Below, piece after piece: positions 9,843 through 21,296 of a stretch of DNA of 64,000 nt. The first letter of the stretch is position 1. Each line of letters begins with the position of its first letter. Position numbers and translations under genes: made by a program. Source of the stretch: Triangularia verruculosa (lineage: Eukaryota > Ascomycota > Sordariomycetes > Sordariales > Podosporaceae); contig MU863924.1 of NCBI GenBank assembly GCA_033296885.1, positions 124,001 through 188,000 on the forward strand, read 5' to 3'. A model generated the notes under the pieces. That model saw only the letters and a list, made by a program, of their open reading frames with translations. It had not been told where the DNA came from and did no database searches.

Positions 9843-10309
9843 ATGTTGAACCGATTGCGTCCGCTTGCAGTGTTTGCCTGGCGATCTCACAAATGTGCCA
9901 TTTCCCCTTTTGAAACACCGCTGGAGCTATCGTGTCATCCGCCACTTCAACCGCCTCTTGGCCTCGTGCCCCTCGTAAACAGCTTGCTGCCGCAGGATAT
10001 TGGCGGGCTTCTCAGCCGATCCAGAAATAAATTATCGGGTCTGGCAGGCAGCAAGAGAATTTTTGAACGCACGAGTATGGTATTTCCTGAATCCTCGTTA
10101 AAACAAAGGTCTGATCGTATTTGGCCATGCCAGCCTTGTTACATAATACCTTACTGACCACTGACAACCCTCCTGTCTACTTTAGGTACCAGAGAGAAGT
10201 CTGCCTCAGGGCATGCAGCAATATTGACGAATTGACGTCGGACCAGGAGGCAAGCATGAAAGTACTTCTATTCCAATTGGTAGAAGTCTTGATGGTGGGG
10301 ACTATTTGA
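9843..10309 (+). CDS. small orphan protein, two exons
   Basis: Exons 9843-10108 and 10186-10309 are joined over a 77-bp intron (GTCTGA donor, CTGACC branch-like site, CTACTTTAG acceptor) and give 129 residues. The start is the first in-frame ATG; the frame is open for at least 21 codons upstream, so the gene could begin earlier. The product has a proline/leucine-rich middle (PPLQPPLGLVPLVNSLLP) and a C-terminal segment ending FQLVEVLMVGTI. No family is recognised. With the two orphans upstream it may be part of one decayed multi-exon gene. Confidence 0.36.
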
Positions 10310-11472
10310 AAGAGCGTCGAATTGTTATGAGGATAAAACAAGAACCGTGACATTTTACTTGTTCCTACCTATTCTTAGGTATTCATACCACAGCGTCACA
10401 TCGGATCGAGGGAATACCTGGGAGCGTCACACAGTTACAGACGAAACAGCTGCTTGTTCAGGGGGTAGATAGTAAGCTGGAAGGCATGTGCCCTGGGAAA
10501 TGGTAAATTCAGCTTGATCGGGCAATGGTCTCGCAAACGACTGGAAATTGCCAGAAGAAAACGCCTCGATATCTTCCATCGTGGTGTCCAAGATGTCCTT
10601 AAGCATAAGGTATGATTGCAGTGACCGAGATGTGAACCTTGATGGTCGAAAAGGCAAGAAGAGCCGTGTTCTGACACTGCTGTTGGTTCCGCTGTGTCGC
10701 GACATGTCTTATGGGTAGATACACCATACACGGCAAATGAAGGGCGAATTTCAGGAGTGCATGAAGCCGTCTCAAGGGAAGGGCGGGCTTCTGCCGTTTC
10801 GGTAAGCGTTCGAGAGTTGACCACTGTCGGCGTCGAGGTTAGGTAACATAAGAACGGGTTAAATACTTCACATGATCAAGGCGCTGTGAGCGATGTTAAG
10901 CAACGGCAGCATTTGCATCTGGCACTTCGAAAGGCTAGTAGAAGCGACACACGAAACTAGGGTACAACAACTGTCTCTACGATAGTGGGATTTGAACTTG
11001 CACTGAGAGAACATAAGGTAGCTTCATTGAGGGCCTCGTGCCTGTTACTTGAGTACCTAGTCGCCGATCGATTCACCCGCATCTAAATTTCTCAAGCGAT
11101 ACCTTCAGTCCTTTCCTTGATGCGAGGCTGGAAGTGGAGGTAGCGGCATCAAAGATGTTGGAAGTCTCCCACCTCAAAGTATTGGTGGCAGTAGCAATTA
11201 CTTCAATGAGATTGAGGCCATAAGGGCCGAAACAGTCGGTAGAAGCACCTGGTCGAATGTGCATTGTTCAACGCCGGAGTAGCCTACCCGGAAGGCTGGA
11301 TCAACTTCATTTGCTTGAGGATGGTTGACCTTCTGGATTCACCGACTCGCACAACATCCTGAAAAAAGGCAAGGTTAGTACCTGGCCCCGAACATCGATT
11401 GAAGCTGTGCTTACCTCTATTCGTCCTCCTCGTCCAACCACAATACTAGCCCCGATCTCGTAACGAGAACAA
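10310..11472. other. intergenic, nothing recognised
   Basis: Open frames of up to 129 codons on the minus strand near 10430-10820 lack splice logic and family resemblance. I treat the stretch as non-coding. Confidence 0.4.
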
Positions 11473-11736
11473 TTATACTCCCCTAGTCTTCCCCGTATTT
11501 CCTTTCACCAGCTCCCCTTTATTCGCCCAGCACTCGTCACAAATCCCATCTTCTTCGACGTAGTCCTTGTAAGTATGAGAGACGGCATCGCCATCGGGTG
11601 AGGCACAGAACCGCATGTCGTCAACCTCATCAACGAACTGACAAGGCAGAAATACGGTCCAGGAATACCCGTCCTCGTTGTTGAAGTCGCGAGTGAAGTG
11701 GCCACACTCGTGCCGAATGCGGGCGAGGACACACAT
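11473..11736 (-). CDS. small cysteine-containing protein, paralogue-like to 8069-8413
   Basis: Single exon, 87 residues, starting at the ATG that gives MCVLARIRHECGH rather than at the longer upstream frame. The opening pattern matches the protein at 8069-8413. Further cysteines are in LPCQF, MRFCAS and ICDECW; the last is a CxxC pair that could bind metal. There is no signal peptide or membrane segment, and the C-terminus is short and basic. Function unknown. The pair on the same strand in repeat-rich DNA suggests local duplication followed by strong divergence. Confidence 0.58.
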   Translation of the reverse strand: MCVLARIRHECGHFTRDFNNEDGYSWTVFLPCQFVDEVDDMRFCASPDGDAVSHTYKDYVEEDGICDECWANKGELVKGNTGKTRGV

Positions 11737-12746
11737 ATCGATTGATCGAGTGGTCAATGTGGCAGAAATGGAGTGGCTACAATGGAGTTGCGGAAATGAA
11801 CAACGTACTGTGGACGGTGTCGAACGGGGAAGATAAATATTGGCCGGAATCCGTTGGGGGTCGAAATGAAATTGACGACAGTCGAAAGTGATCATGGAAG
11901 AGAATTGAGAAGTTGTGAAAAGAGCATCGGGCAAAGTGGAAACTAAAGGGGAATTAGCCTCTGTCAAAAGGAAGTAGGACAGTACAAACTGCCACCGTCA
12001 GCTGGTCACAGGTAACCTGGAAGGTAGGTATGCGATGAGCAAGGTAAAGAGCATGGAGTCAGAACAAAGGGTAAAAGCATCAGGCAGTATGATGACGGTG
12101 CTTGTACGGAGTCTTACTTTTACAGTCGAAGGATGGAAGGCTTGAATTATATGCCAAGGATGGAATGTTGTTGTATAGCCCATGGCTGACCAAGTACCTA
12201 CGGGAAAGAGACACACCCTCTCATTTGCTCGTAACAAGATGTTCGTAAATGATGGCATCACAAGCTACCTATAACCTTACCGTAAATCAAATCTAATCAA
12301 ACGCAAAACTCAATAAAACAAACCCGGGATCAAGTATAATGAACCATAGATCTGTCAGAGCCCACCATCTGCTCTTTTGAGCATCTTCACTTGAAAAGGC
12401 CGTCTGGGATTTAGGAGAGAACTGACCTGCCAATGCCAAGCTTTATCCCAACCCATGCCAAGCTCGTTTGAACGCCACGCCGGCAGCTCCCGCACCCCAG
12501 ATTCTCAAGCGTCAGGCCCAATCAAAATTGCGTGCTGAAGCCAGGAAAGCGGGCATTGGTGGGTCCAAGTAAACAGCCGTCAGCTCCAACGAGTCATCGA
12601 CAATTCGTCATTTGTCAACAACACGCCGCGAAGTCCGTGTCTTCTTTCCATTGCATCATCCGAACCTATGACAATCACCGCCATTGCTCAGATTCAACAG
12701 GCACACCATACCACATATACGAGTCATCGTTGAGCTGGGCAGCAGA
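11737..12746. other. intergenic, promoter side of the amino-acid permease
   Basis: No gene seen. The frame of the permease is open upstream to 12684, but that extension begins MLRFNRHTIPH and looks unlike the family, so it is counted as leader. Confidence 0.45.
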
Positions 12747-14434
12747 ATGTCATCAGAAGAACCAGAACGCCGGCCTTTGCTGGCTGCGACGAGTGGCGCG
12801 CTAGATGCTGGGGTTACGGGGACAGGTGCTCGACGCCAGGGGGCGGGTTCAGGAGCGGGAGAAACAGGAACAGCTGGAACCTTCAAGCGCAACCTAGGCA
12901 CATTAGAGGCCTTTGCGATTGTCATCAGCATTGTCATTGGAAGCGGCGTGTTTACATCCCCTGGGTCTATCGATACGAACGTCCCGTCTCCCGGTGTCGC
13001 GTTGGTGGTATGGTTTGTGGGTGGCATTTTAGCGTGGACTGGTGCCAGCACGATGGCCGAGCTGGGGACTGCCATTCCTGGTGAAGGTATTTTCAACCTA
13101 CAACTATGCTATGCTGCAGGCGATGCCCGGCATTCGTACTAACCTTGCGATCAGGTGGCGTACAGCCGTATCTCAAGTACATCTTTGGCGACGTGTTTGG
13201 TTTCCTCGCGGCCTGGACCTGGGTGGTAGCGGTGATGCCCGCGACCCTGGCTATTCTGAGCATTGTTTTCATCGAAAGCATCTACTCGGCTGCCGGAGTT
13301 ACTGACCAAGGCGGTAGTATTCTCCACAAGCTGCTTTCGATCGTCGTCCTTGTCGTCATCAGCGTTGCGAATTCGATCAGCACCAAGGCCAGCACGAGAC
13401 TCAACAATTTCTTTGTTGTCACCAAGTTTGTCACCATTGTGGCTATTGTGCTGGCCGGAGTCATGGTTGTCGTTTTGCAGCTCGTTGATCGAAACCGAAC
13501 AGTTGGCGGTGGTGACTGGGTAAGGGAGCCGTGGTTTGGATACCGGGACAGCATCAATCCTGATGGAAGCGTGACACACTGGGCCAATATCACACAATGG
13601 GAGCTCTTTGGATATCTTTCTGCCGCTCTTTATGCCGCTTTATGGGCGTATTCTGGATGGGACAAGGCAATCTACATCTCTGCTGAGCTTTCAGCGCCCG
13701 CACGTCAACTTCCTTTGGCCATCAACACTTCGATACCCACCATCATACTGTGCTTCATCACGGCCAACGCCGCTTACTACATCCTGTTGCCATGGAACGT
13801 GGTCTCAACCACAGATAGTGTCGCTGTTGTAAGTTTACACTCCCCCAACAAGGAGATAACAACGAATAAGTGCTCATGTCTATAGACTGCCATAACACGA
13901 CTCCTTGGTCCCGCGTTTGGTATTCTTGCCGCTGTACTCATTTGCCTAGTTGTTGCTGGCTCTCTGCTTGGAAACTCGTTTGTTGCCGGACGCATGACAG
14001 TTGCCGCCGCAAACCAGAACTGGTTGCCCAAGCCGCTCAGCATTGTTGGACGCGTAGGGATCAAGCAAGACGAACGCGAGTCCACCTCGGATGCACCAGT
14101 CAACGCCATCATCGTATCGACAATCCTATCTTCGCTCTACATATTATTTGGAAACTTCCGAGCTCTGTTGACATTCAACGGCCTGGGTGAATACACGTTT
14201 TTCTTCCTGACTGTTGTAGGAGCTATTGTGCTCAGGTACAGGGAGCCGCAGTTGGCCCGGCCATACAAACCTCTTATTGTAATTCCAATCCTCTTTGCGC
14301 TGGTCAGCGGGTTTGTAGTCATTCGAGGTGCTGTTTTTGCACCTGTTCCGGCTCTTGTACTTGTTGGGTTATGGGGAGCGGGGTTGGTGTTTTACTTTGT
14401 TCGCCAGCGATACCAAGAGCGGGGATTAGAGTGA
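12747..14434 (+). CDS. amino-acid permease, APC superfamily, LAT/Mup1-like
   Basis: Exons 12747-13086, 13155-13828 and 13886-14434, with introns of 68 and 57 bp, give 520 residues. The start chosen reads MSSEEPERRPLL; a hydrophilic N-tail of about 45 residues leads into the first membrane helix. The APC signature IGSGVFTSPG and AELGTAIPGEGG are present, the latter joined across intron 1 and typical of fungal methionine-type (Mup1/Mup3) permeases. About 12 membrane helices can be drawn. Expected role: proton-coupled amino-acid uptake at the plasma membrane. Substrate is not decided by sequence; methionine or a neutral amino acid is likely. The crotonase gene starts 108 bp downstream on the same strand. 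Confidence 0.9.
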
Positions 14435-14541
14435 GGGGCAGCCGAGAAGAGCGCCGAACGTCTTCCGTCACATCCACATAGAGTAGGATATTCAGCCAAG
14501 TCAACGTATCTTCACAACATATCGTCGATCAGTCCAGCATA

Positions 14542-15693
14542 ATGGCATTCCGAGTCAGTCGTACACTTTTTAAGTCCATATTATTACCTCACATAACCCA
14601 TCCGCCGTTGCCTTCTGGCGCGAGCTACCTCAACTTTGGGCGATATGAAACACGCAACGCTATGACGAGGCACGAGCTTCAGCGGATCAAAGACCAGTTA
14701 ATACAAGCCAACACGAGCCCAAAATCAGGTCGCCAGCTTTTTCTTCCCTTCTTCAAGCCCAGGATCCTTGGCCATCTCGAGCGATCCCAAGACCTTCTCA
14801 CAAATGAAGGCAAAGCAGACGAATATGCATGGCTTATCTCTAGCCGAATCTGGCAACAAGAACGCAAAGGCCTGCCAAAGCTACTTGTTCTCGCTTCACC
14901 AGGCTTCAATGTTTTCAGTTCTGGGCATCACCTCGAGGAAGTTCGGAATGGTTCCAGGGAGGAGGTCAGAGAGATTTTTGCACTCTGTGCCGAAGTCATG
15001 AGCTTGATCCGTCGGAGTCCTATCCTTGTCCTGGGCAAGATCCATGGTATCGCAAGCGGCGCTGGGGCCCAAATAGCACTAGCAACCGACGTTCCTGTCA
15101 CCAGCGAGGTTCTCACCGATTTCATCTTTCCCGGCGCGGACCTTGGTCTCCCCTGTACGAGTCCAGCCGCAGGAGTCAGTCGGCTCCTCGATAGCCGAAC
15201 TACATGGCTTGCACTCGCAAAAGGTGGGAGCCTAGGACTGAATTTACAAGATAAGGGTGTCATCGTCACCAGTCATTCGGAACAAGGCTCGCGGCACTGG
15301 CAACAGGCACAGGACTTGCTCGGTGGAGATTCTTTGTCGTCAGAGAAACCTCGGCACAACCTAACGGCAGTAGAGGCCGTGGGAGCCCGCCTATCGCTAG
15401 ACGATACAATTGATAAGTTAGTGACGAGACTGACAACGAGAGATACGCAGCAGACAGCAATCACCAAATGGGCCTTTTGGACGCAGACGGGCCTTCGTGG
15501 ACAACCACACATCGATGCTGATGGAGTCGAGGTTGAGGGCTGCGGTGGGGATGGCTTTGAGGACGCCGTTGCTTTTGCTAGCAGAGTGATGGCGTTGCAT
15601 TCCCAGAGCGAGGTTGCCAAGGATGGTATCTCTTCCTTTCTACACGAGAAAGAGCTACAACGCAAGGCACGAAGGCCTGCTTCAGAGGAGTGA
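14542..15693 (+). CDS. enoyl-CoA hydratase/isomerase family protein, ECHDC3-like
   Basis: Single exon, 383 residues. It is a crotonase-fold protein: FSSGHHLEEV forms the first oxyanion-hole region (about residue 130), HGIASGAGAQIALATD the second (about 170), and DFIFPGADLGLPCTSPAA the following segment. The N-terminus (MAFRVSRTLFKSILL) is basic and amphipathic and could be a mitochondrial presequence. A long linker separates the core from the C-terminal helix (TKWAFWTQTG). The expected substrate is an acyl-CoA thioester. The usual catalytic Glu pair is not clearly visible, so it may be a divergent or non-hydratase member. Confidence 0.85.
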   Translation: MAFRVSRTLFKSILLPHITHPPLPSGASYLNFGRYETRNAMTRHELQRIKDQLIQANTSPKSGRQLFLPFFKPRILGHLERSQDLLTNEGKADEYAWLISSRIWQQERKGLPKLLVLASPGFNVFSSGHHLEEVRNGSREEVREIFALCAEVMSLIRRSPILVLGKIHGIASGAGAQIALATDVPVTSEVLTDFIFPGADLGLPCTSPAAGVSRLLDSRTTWLALAKGGSLGLNLQDKGVIVTSHSEQGSRHWQQAQDLLGGDSLSSEKPRHNLTAVEAVGARLSLDDTIDKLVTRLTTRDTQQTAITKWAFWTQTGLRGQPHIDADGVEVEGCGGDGFEDAVAFASRVMALHSQSEVAKDGISSFLHEKELQRKARRPASEE

Positions 15694-18448
15694 AGGTCAG
15701 ATCAGTTCCCGCAACGACAGGGTACTACTCTACAAGTATCAGACTTGGGCTGAGGAAACCGAAAAGCAGATACTCGAGCGGACGGAATTGACTGGACGGA
15801 GCAACCGGCCCGGATCTCTACATGTAAAGGAATCAATATTTACCGCCCATTCTCGCCGTCCCTCTTGTTCCGACCTTCTAATGCACATGTATCCCACTTG
15901 GCACTGGCCGCCTGGGAGTCAGCCTTGGCTGTACGTTGACACCTGATGGCTACTGCGGGGAGCCAGCGGTAACTCGGCGAAACCTCTTTTTCGTCTGGGC
16001 AAGTACTTTGCCCCAAGACCGTTGCGACGCTACAAGCTTGTCCAGAACAGGAGCCACCCAAAGACGGAGCCACCAACACGGCTACGCAATGCATGTCCGC
16101 TCGTTAGACCCTGGAACCACTTGCCACCCTAGGTGATCCTGATTTTTGCATAAGCGAGCGACCTTTGTTGATGACATGTCTGGGCCTGAACTCGTGTTGG
16201 AATAGAATTTTACCTGAGTTTTCATCCAGCACCTGCAACGAGGCCTAGCTGGGACCTTCCAATCAACCACCAGACTTCCATGTTTGCCACGCATTGAGTA
16301 GTAGCTATCGTAGCTCTAGATATCGGCTCCGGACACTCTCAAGCTCCTAAACCGTTGCCATCAGATGCTGCTAGATACCTACCTTCGCAAGTTGGCACCA
16401 GAAAGCCTTGTTAAAGCATAGGTATGACCGTTATCACCGCCAAATTCCTGTAGGACGATTCCCATGGTATCATAGACCCTCCCACCGGTCCTAATTTCCT
16501 GAGCGGCCCCTTGTCTGGCAAGGTTACGGTGGAGTAAGCATATAGGGATTCTGGGGTAGAGAATGGAGCAGGAGAAATCCACGTTGTGCCTTAGGTATCC
16601 CTGCCATTCATGTGTCGCGCCTCCAGCTTGCATAATGGATGTCACCGTGTCAGCGGTTACCGCTGATCTATTCGCTCTTGGGTGGCGTGCTTTGGGTTAG
16701 CATCACGGGTGCCAAGCTGGGTTACCGAGATTCGAATTATCAGTCGCTGGTCGAGGCTTTTCTTTGCTCGAGAACACTTGGGTAACAAGCAGAGTTTCAC
16801 TGGAACACGACAGAGCTTGTCAACTGACGGACCTCAACTGGACATTGCGGTGTACAGACACTCTCAAGTACCTATGATTAGGTATGGCCGCAACATGACA
16901 TTGATATCCCGAACACAGACTGTCACCGGTTCATTGAGCGTTTGGCTTCGGATTCTCTTGACGGCGATCCGGCAGCCTCATCTCGATGCCGAATCAAAAC
17001 CCTCCGACCTCGCCAACGCAAACAATATCAGTCCATCATGTGCCCAGATGGGCGCAAAGGGTACACTCGTTTAGAACAAGAGCTTCCAAGAATGCGGCCC
17101 ACATGCTTCGCTAAACCTTGTGTCCGTTGGCGAACATCCACAAAACCGTCTTGTTGGGCCGACTCGTCTATCGAAGAGGACATGCAGGTCGACAAAAGAA
17201 GCGGTTGCCTCGATGAACACTACCTAGGTACCCAACACTACCTGAACAAGCGCCAACGGAATGTGTTTCCTGGAGGCCGGGTCTGGAACTGCAACAGTCC
17301 ACAGATTCCCACATAGAATAGCAAATGTGAGGGATCTAGCTCCATCCTTTCGGCTCGTCTATGCACAAGGATGGTTCGACTTTACGGAACAGCAGAGCAA
17401 ACCTACCCGAAGGCGGGCCCCATCAAGGATTCTCTGGCGCAAGACTAGTACGGGATTGTGGGAGTGTATACGGAGCAGTATCGCAGTAGTACTAGCTAAA
17501 CCAAAAGTGCGACCCGAAAAACGTGCAGACGGCGCGATCCTGCAGTGACACCCACCTCGGACTAAGACGATTCGGAGAACTTGGGGTAAGGCAGGGCGGA
17601 GAGGAGGCGAGACGGGGTTTTGGTTTGAGCAGCAATTTGTCGAGTTGGCCAGTGCGATCAATGCTTGTCAGGCGAAACAGGGACCGTGGATGGAGTACGT
17701 CCGTGGCCACCAGAGGCATAATTGGGGGGTTATCCAATATCAGGAAGCTTTGGTTGTCAATATTATAGATTGGACACTGCAACAATTTGTTCTGGTAGGC
17801 AAGGTACCGAAGAGCTGGAACCTTTTTTTCTGTCTGGGCGTCAAGAAAGCCTAGGTGGAGGAGCACACACCAAAAAAAGCCGTTAGTACCACACCCTAGC
17901 AACAGGAACCAAGGCCCGGAAGCCGTGAGATCGTGGCACGCGTCGAGGTCACGCCTTCATGTCTGATTGAAGGAAGAGAGGGAATCTTTCGTGCCGGGGG
18001 CGAATTTGAAAATCCACCACAATCCCCCTGTGAAGATGGGGAAATCCAGGGAGAAAATCCGGAGAAGCCTAGGGACCTAAATTCAGTCGGAGAATATTTG
18101 GTCAATCATGATGCGCGCCAGGCGTGCCATCCTCCTCCCTCCCAAATGAGGACGTCGGAGGAGTGCAGTCCGAGTCCCAAAATGGACGAAAATGCAACAG
18201 TGTCTTGGTGCGAGACGGTATCTTACAGGGCCTACTTACATGGCTTTCTTTGGTATGGACATACCGTGATACTACCCTGGGGTGGGCTCGACCGCGTGCG
18301 TACCTTCCTTTTGATACTTTTTCTTAAAAGGCCCCCATAGGGTCCCCGACTTTCTGGGTTTCTCTCTCTTGATCGTGCGTCCTCACGACCTCCCATTTTC
18401 CCCATCTTTCTGCCAACAAACAGTTCCGCCTTGGACTCGAACGCGAAG
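15694..18448. other. long gap without a supported gene
   Basis: At 2.7 kb this is one of the longest gaps. Open frames of 70-136 codons occur on both strands (for example 16682-17316 plus; 17492-17902 minus opposite a plus frame at 17547-17854), but none has an ATG start, introns and composition that agree. A perfect TACCTAGGTA palindrome is at 17221-17230. Near the sugar-transporter start, CTGGGG at 18277-18282 fits the CreA consensus SYGGRG; one site alone is weak evidence of carbon repression. Confidence 0.45.
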
Positions 18449-20309
18449 ATGTCGTCGCACGGTTCTACCGACGAGAAGCACGCTATCTCGACCACCGTCG
18501 AGAAAGCGCCTGCGGCCCCAGAGATCAACCTCACCAGCGCCGGCAAGAAGGCCAAGAAGGCCAAGAAGGAGAAGGTTGTCCACAATGTGAGTATTTCCAC
18601 TCCATGGCGACAGACATCGGATGAAAGATTGACAGATTTCTTTAAGGCCGAGCTTTATGCTGCCGTTCAGGAGGCCAATATCAATCCCTACAGCAAGGAG
18701 TCATTCAAGCTCTACTGTTAGTACTTCACGAGTCTGAACCGTTTGCGGGCGGCTTCCTAACCTGGTGTTTCAATGCAGTGTCCGTCTTCGTCGCCTTCTG
18801 CTGTGCCTGCGCCAACGGTTACGATGGCTCCCTCATGACTTCGATCATCGCCATGAAGTCCTACCAAGCTGTCTTCCCGGTTGGTGACACCGGCCCGACC
18901 GTCTCCGCTATCTTCTCGCTCTACACTGTTGGTGCTATGGTTGGTGCTCCTTTCGCCGCCGTTCTATCTGATCGGTACGGTCGTCGCATCGGTATGTTCT
19001 GCGGTGGTGTTGTCATCAACCTCGGTATGATTGTTATCTCTACGGCCATGACCACTCCCCAGTTCATCATCGGTCGCTTCATCCTTGGTTTGGGTATTGC
19101 CGTTATGACCGTCGCCGCCCCCGCGTATGCTATTGAGATCGCCCCTCCACACTGGCGTGGACGTTTTGCTGGCTTCTACAACTGCGGTTGGTTCGGTGGT
19201 GCCATTCCTGCTGCCATTGTCACTTTCGGCACCAACTACATGGGCAACAACTGGTCGTGGCGTGTGCCTTTGATCCTCCAGTCTGCTGCTTGCGTGTTTG
19301 TCATGGGCGCTGTTTGGTTCTTGGACGAGTCTCCTCGTTTCTTGATGGCCAACGGCCGCGAGGAAGAGGCTATTGCCTTCCTTGTCAAGTACCACGGTAA
19401 CAAGGACCCCAACTCTGCCCTCGTGAGACTCGAGGTCGAGGAGATGAGAGAGGGTATCAAGCTGGATGGTATTGACAAGGTCTGGTGGGACTACCGCCCT
19501 CTGTTCCTGACCCACAACGGCCGCTGGCGTATGGCTCAGGTGCTCATGATTTCCATCTTCGGTCAGTTCTCTGGCAACGGTCTCGGCTACTTCAACACCA
19601 CCATCTTCCGCAAGTTGGGTGTCACCGAGGTTCCCCAGCAGCTTGGGTACAACATTCTCAACCAGGGCATCTCGGCCATTGGCGCTCTTACTGCCGTCAC
19701 TCTTACCGATAAGATGCCCCGCCGCAAGGTTCTCATCATCGGAACCACACTTTGCTCCTTTGCTCTGGCTGCCAACTCTGGTCTTTCTGCCGTCATCGCT
19801 AATCAAGAGGCTGAGAGGGGTGAGGGTAACTTTGACCTCAACTACGGCAAGGGTGCTCTCGCCTCTTACTTCCTCTTCAACGTCATCTTCTCCTTCACCT
19901 ACACTCCCCTCCAGGGTGTCATCCCCACCGAGGCTCTCGAGACCACCATGCGTGCCAAGGGTCTTGCCGCGTCCGGCTTCATCGTCAATGCTGTCTCCTT
20001 CATCAACCAGTTCGCCACCCCCATTGCACTCGGTAACATTGGTTACAAGTACATTTTCGTGTTCGTCGGCTGGGATCTGTTCGAGGCTCTTATGTGGTAC
20101 CTCTTCTGGTATGTTTTTGATCTTTTCCCAAACCCCTTACCTTGCAGCACGCTAACTGAGTTTGCAGCGTTGAATCCCAAGGCCGCACCCTCGAGCAGCT
20201 TAACTGGGTCTACGACCAGCCCAGCCCCGTCAAGGCCTCCATGCGCGTCGATAAGGTCGTCCTCGCTGACGACGGCACCGTTGTCGAGACCGCCGAGAGG
20301 GGTGTCTAG
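18449..20309 (+). CDS. MFS sugar transporter, lactose-permease/cellodextrin type
   Basis: Exons 18449-18586, 18647-18716, 18779-20108 and 20168-20309, with introns of 60, 62 and 59 bp, give 559 residues. The lysine-rich cytosolic N-tail (AGKKAKKAKKEKVV) precedes 12 membrane helices. Sugar-porter marks are GYDGSL in TM1, SDRYGRRIGM in loop 2-3, DESPRFLM after TM6, FGQFSGNGLGYFNTTIF in TM7, and C-terminal CVESQGRTLEQL restored across the last intron. The SGNGLGYFN segment is typical of the fungal lactose permease-like group rather than glucose transporters, so a disaccharide or related sugar is the likely substrate. Codons are strongly C-ending, suggesting high expression. Confidence 0.93.
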
Positions 20310-21296
20310 ACATCTTTTTCACCAAAGGCCGATTTAAGGAGTTGTATCTGCCGCAAAATGGTTATAGTTCGCTTGTAATCTAGGGGTCCGGGTGGAAGGG
20401 ACTAGCTCGTTGCTACATGGGTTGATACTTGAATCTGCCATCTTTTGTGACGATGCTCGGATGGTATTTACGAATAATAATGTGTTGAAACATATCTTTT
20501 TCTCTCTTCCGTCGGATTTCTTTTTGTGACGCGATCACGAACATTTGACATGTGACTGGCACGACGTAACGCTGATACGGCAGACCGTAGCGCGCTAACA
20601 AAGAACAAGCATCTGACGCTAAGAACGTCGTTAGCGGATGCAACCTGAGACCGCCTCGCGTGCTGGAACCCGTTAGCGGGAGCGGGGGCTTTTTGGCGCT
20701 GCCCCGTGGGGAAGAAGACTTTGGGGTCCGGGGGAAGTGGACACCTGTGTTTTCTTTAGATGGGATGGAAGAGATATTTGTTTGTTATGCGCTTTTGAGT
20801 GGTGGAAATTTCACCAGGCGTCTTTTGAGCTGGAACAATTGCGTACCTATCAAAGCCAACCATCCCAACTTAAGCACTATTCCCTCAATCCCCCCAATCC
20901 TCCGAGAATCCCAGGGAAATTTCAGCATGTGTCTGGTGAAAATGATCTGATGAACTGACACGCCCCGGGTGACGGCCCGCATATTCCATTTTCGCTGGAA
21001 TCGAACGTGCAGAAGGACCCCGGCAAAACCTCTCGACAGAAGGATTCATCGGCTCTGGGCTTCCTATCGTGGGGTCGGCCCGACTGGCGTAAGGTACATA
21101 CGTACATACATGCAAGAACAGCGGTTCGTTCGTGGTGCTCATCATGCGCTGGGCCGCGAATTTGCAGATGTTTTTGTCTTGTGGTGCTTGTTCATCGAGG
21201 CAGTACCTTGCTTTTCTGCCATGTCGTCTACTCGGCCACGGCACATCTCCTCGAAAAGCCCTCACTAGGAGTACTCGTGGTATCTCCACGCGCTTT
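20310..21296. other. intergenic between convergent genes
   Basis: The 3' sides of the sugar transporter and the 2EXR gene meet here. Short frames on both strands around 20.6-21.3 kb overlap each other and are not supported. Confidence 0.45.

Noticed and set aside
17547..17854. Plus-strand open segment (ELASAINACQAKQGPWMEYV) opposite an equally long minus frame
   Set aside because: Neither strand has a start codon with context or a family match; I could not choose between them.
18964..19806. 280-codon minus-strand open frame
   Set aside because: Antisense shadow of the sugar transporter; caused by C-ending codons on the other strand.
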